The notes under the pieces: model-generated
The model's database searches: none
The model's input: the letters and a program-made list of their open reading frames with translations, nothing else
Told to the model about the DNA's origin: nothing
Assembly (NCBI GenBank): GCA_013298265.1
Contig: JAAFHE010000299.1
Coordinates: forward strand, 1-5,474
Length of the DNA: 5,474 bases
Source: Lysobacterales bacterium
GTDB lineage: Bacteria > Pseudomonadota > Gammaproteobacteria > Xanthomonadales > Rhodanobacteraceae
Direction: 5' to 3'
Shown: piece after piece, positions 4,850 through 5,474 of the stretch
Position numbering within the stretch: position 1 is the first letter of the stretch
How the letters are laid out: each line of letters opens with the position of its first letter
Made by a program: the position numbers and the translations under genes

Positions 4850-5446
4850 ATGAATCCGAAGGGCTGGCATTCGCGCGGCTATCACCCACACCTGGACTCA
4901 GCAGGCTTGACGCAGAGCATCAGCTTTCGCCTGGCTGACAGCGTGCCAGCCCACCTCATTGACCGCTGGCGTCAAGAGCTCACGCACAACACCGCGATGC
5001 AGCCGACTGATGCGCAGCAGATTGCGCTACTCAGGCGCATTGCCCACTACGAGGATGCCGGTATCGGTGCCTGCCATTTGCGCGATCCGTACGTGGCCGA
5101 GCTGGTGGAGAGCGAGTTATTGCACTTTGACAACGTGCGCTATCGCCTGCTGGCCTGGTGCGTGATGCCGAACCATGTACATGTGTTGATTGAAACCCGG
5201 GATGATTACCCGCTATCGGCGATTGTGCGCGGCTGGAAGAGCCACAGCGCCCGGGAAGCCAATCGTTGGCTCGCTCGTGAGGGCGTTTTCTGGATGCCGG
5301 ATTACTTTGATCGATTTATCCGAGATGAGCGGCACTACGCTGCGGTGCGTGAGTACATCCATCTGAATCCGGTGAAAGCGGGACTTTGCGCCACACCGGA
5401 GGATTGGCGATGGAGCAGCGCCTGGGCTGGCCGCGCCGTGAGTTGA
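4850..5446 (+). CDS. REP-associated tyrosine transposase (RAYT), IS200/Y1 transposase family
   Basis: This complete 198-residue protein belongs to the HUH endonuclease superfamily. RAYTs nick or process single-stranded REP hairpins through a metal-bound HxH pair and a tyrosine that becomes linked to the DNA 5' end. The N-terminal GWHSRGYHPHLDSAGLTQ followed by SISFRLADSVP (5-33) is the characteristic opening of one RAYT subgroup. VRYRLLAWCVMPNHVHVLIE (96-115) is the core strand, with HVH at 109-111. YFDRFIRDERHY (152-163) and the conserved VREYIHLNPVKAG (166-178) follow. Tyr169 in the latter aligns with the catalytic Tyr of the E. coli RAYT (DYIYINPVK, from memory). DWRWSS (185-190) closes the domain. 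All key residues are present, so the protein looks active. ATG at 4850 has AAGG (4838-4841) 8 nt upstream. RAYTs are usually single-copy and immobile, and lie beside REP hairpins; one candidate precedes this gene. There are no insertion-sequence ends or target duplications. Confidence 0.93.
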   Translation: MNPKGWHSRGYHPHLDSAGLTQSISFRLADSVPAHLIDRWRQELTHNTAMQPTDAQQIALLRRIAHYEDAGIGACHLRDPYVAELVESELLHFDNVRYRLLAWCVMPNHVHVLIETRDDYPLSAIVRGWKSHSAREANRWLAREGVFWMPDYFDRFIRDERHYAAVREYIHLNPVKAGLCATPEDWRWSSAWAGRAVS

Positions 5447-5474
5447 TGCGAATACGGCGCCTCATTTACCGGTG

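Noticed and set aside
4850..5474. RAYT gene as part of a mobile insertion sequence
   Set aside because: I see no IS200/IS605-type ends, no companion TnpB and no target duplication. The N-terminal motif is that of RAYTs, which are usually not self-mobile.
1..5474. CRISPR array, tRNA or rRNA genes, tandem repeats
   Set aside because: I found no regularly spaced repeats, no tRNA-like cloverleaf and no rRNA sequence on either strand by reading.

Overview
The window reads as ordinary high-GC bacterial chromosome. The REP-type hairpins and the REP-associated tyrosine transposase point to a proteobacterium, probably a gammaproteobacterium near the Xanthomonadales; that placement is inferred from gene style, with no marker gene to confirm it. 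It holds four recognisable protein-coding loci, plus the 5' end of a fifth cut by the left edge.

Left part (1-1350): a TetR/AcrR-family regulator on the plus strand diverges from a gene whose N-terminal ~53 codons run off the left edge. The space between them carries a 23-bp imperfect palindrome that overlaps the likely promoter region of both. This is the classic layout of a TetR repressor controlling itself and its divergent neighbour. Next comes a small GNAT N-acetyltransferase gene with its own ribosome binding site and visibly lower GC than the regulator.

Middle (1351-4529): a 162-bp spacer between convergent genes is packed with three hairpins, one REP-like and one a possible terminator. 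Then a ~3-kb minus-strand gene fills the centre. It encodes a secreted BNR/Asp-box repeat protein of the 'glycosyl hydrolase / VPS10-like beta-propeller' type, with a clear signal peptide and about eleven Asp-box motifs. The gene is broken: reading moves to another frame at about 3496-3497, in a way that fits loss of 10 bp between two GAC triplets. The two halves overlap by ATGA (3462-3465). Long plus-strand open frames opposite this gene are shadows of it.

Right part (4530-5474): a 320-bp intergenic stretch holds a 36-bp compound palindrome, an overlapping competing hairpin and a REP-like hairpin. It leads into a complete IS200/Y1-like REP-associated tyrosine transposase (RAYT) with its HVH motif and candidate catalytic tyrosine. 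RAYTs are single-copy domesticated relatives of IS200/IS605 transposases tied to REP hairpins, so the transposase and the hairpins are probably functionally linked.

No wholly new system stands out. The items most worth a second look are the clean lesion in the propeller gene, the TetR operator palindrome and the hairpin set around the RAYT.
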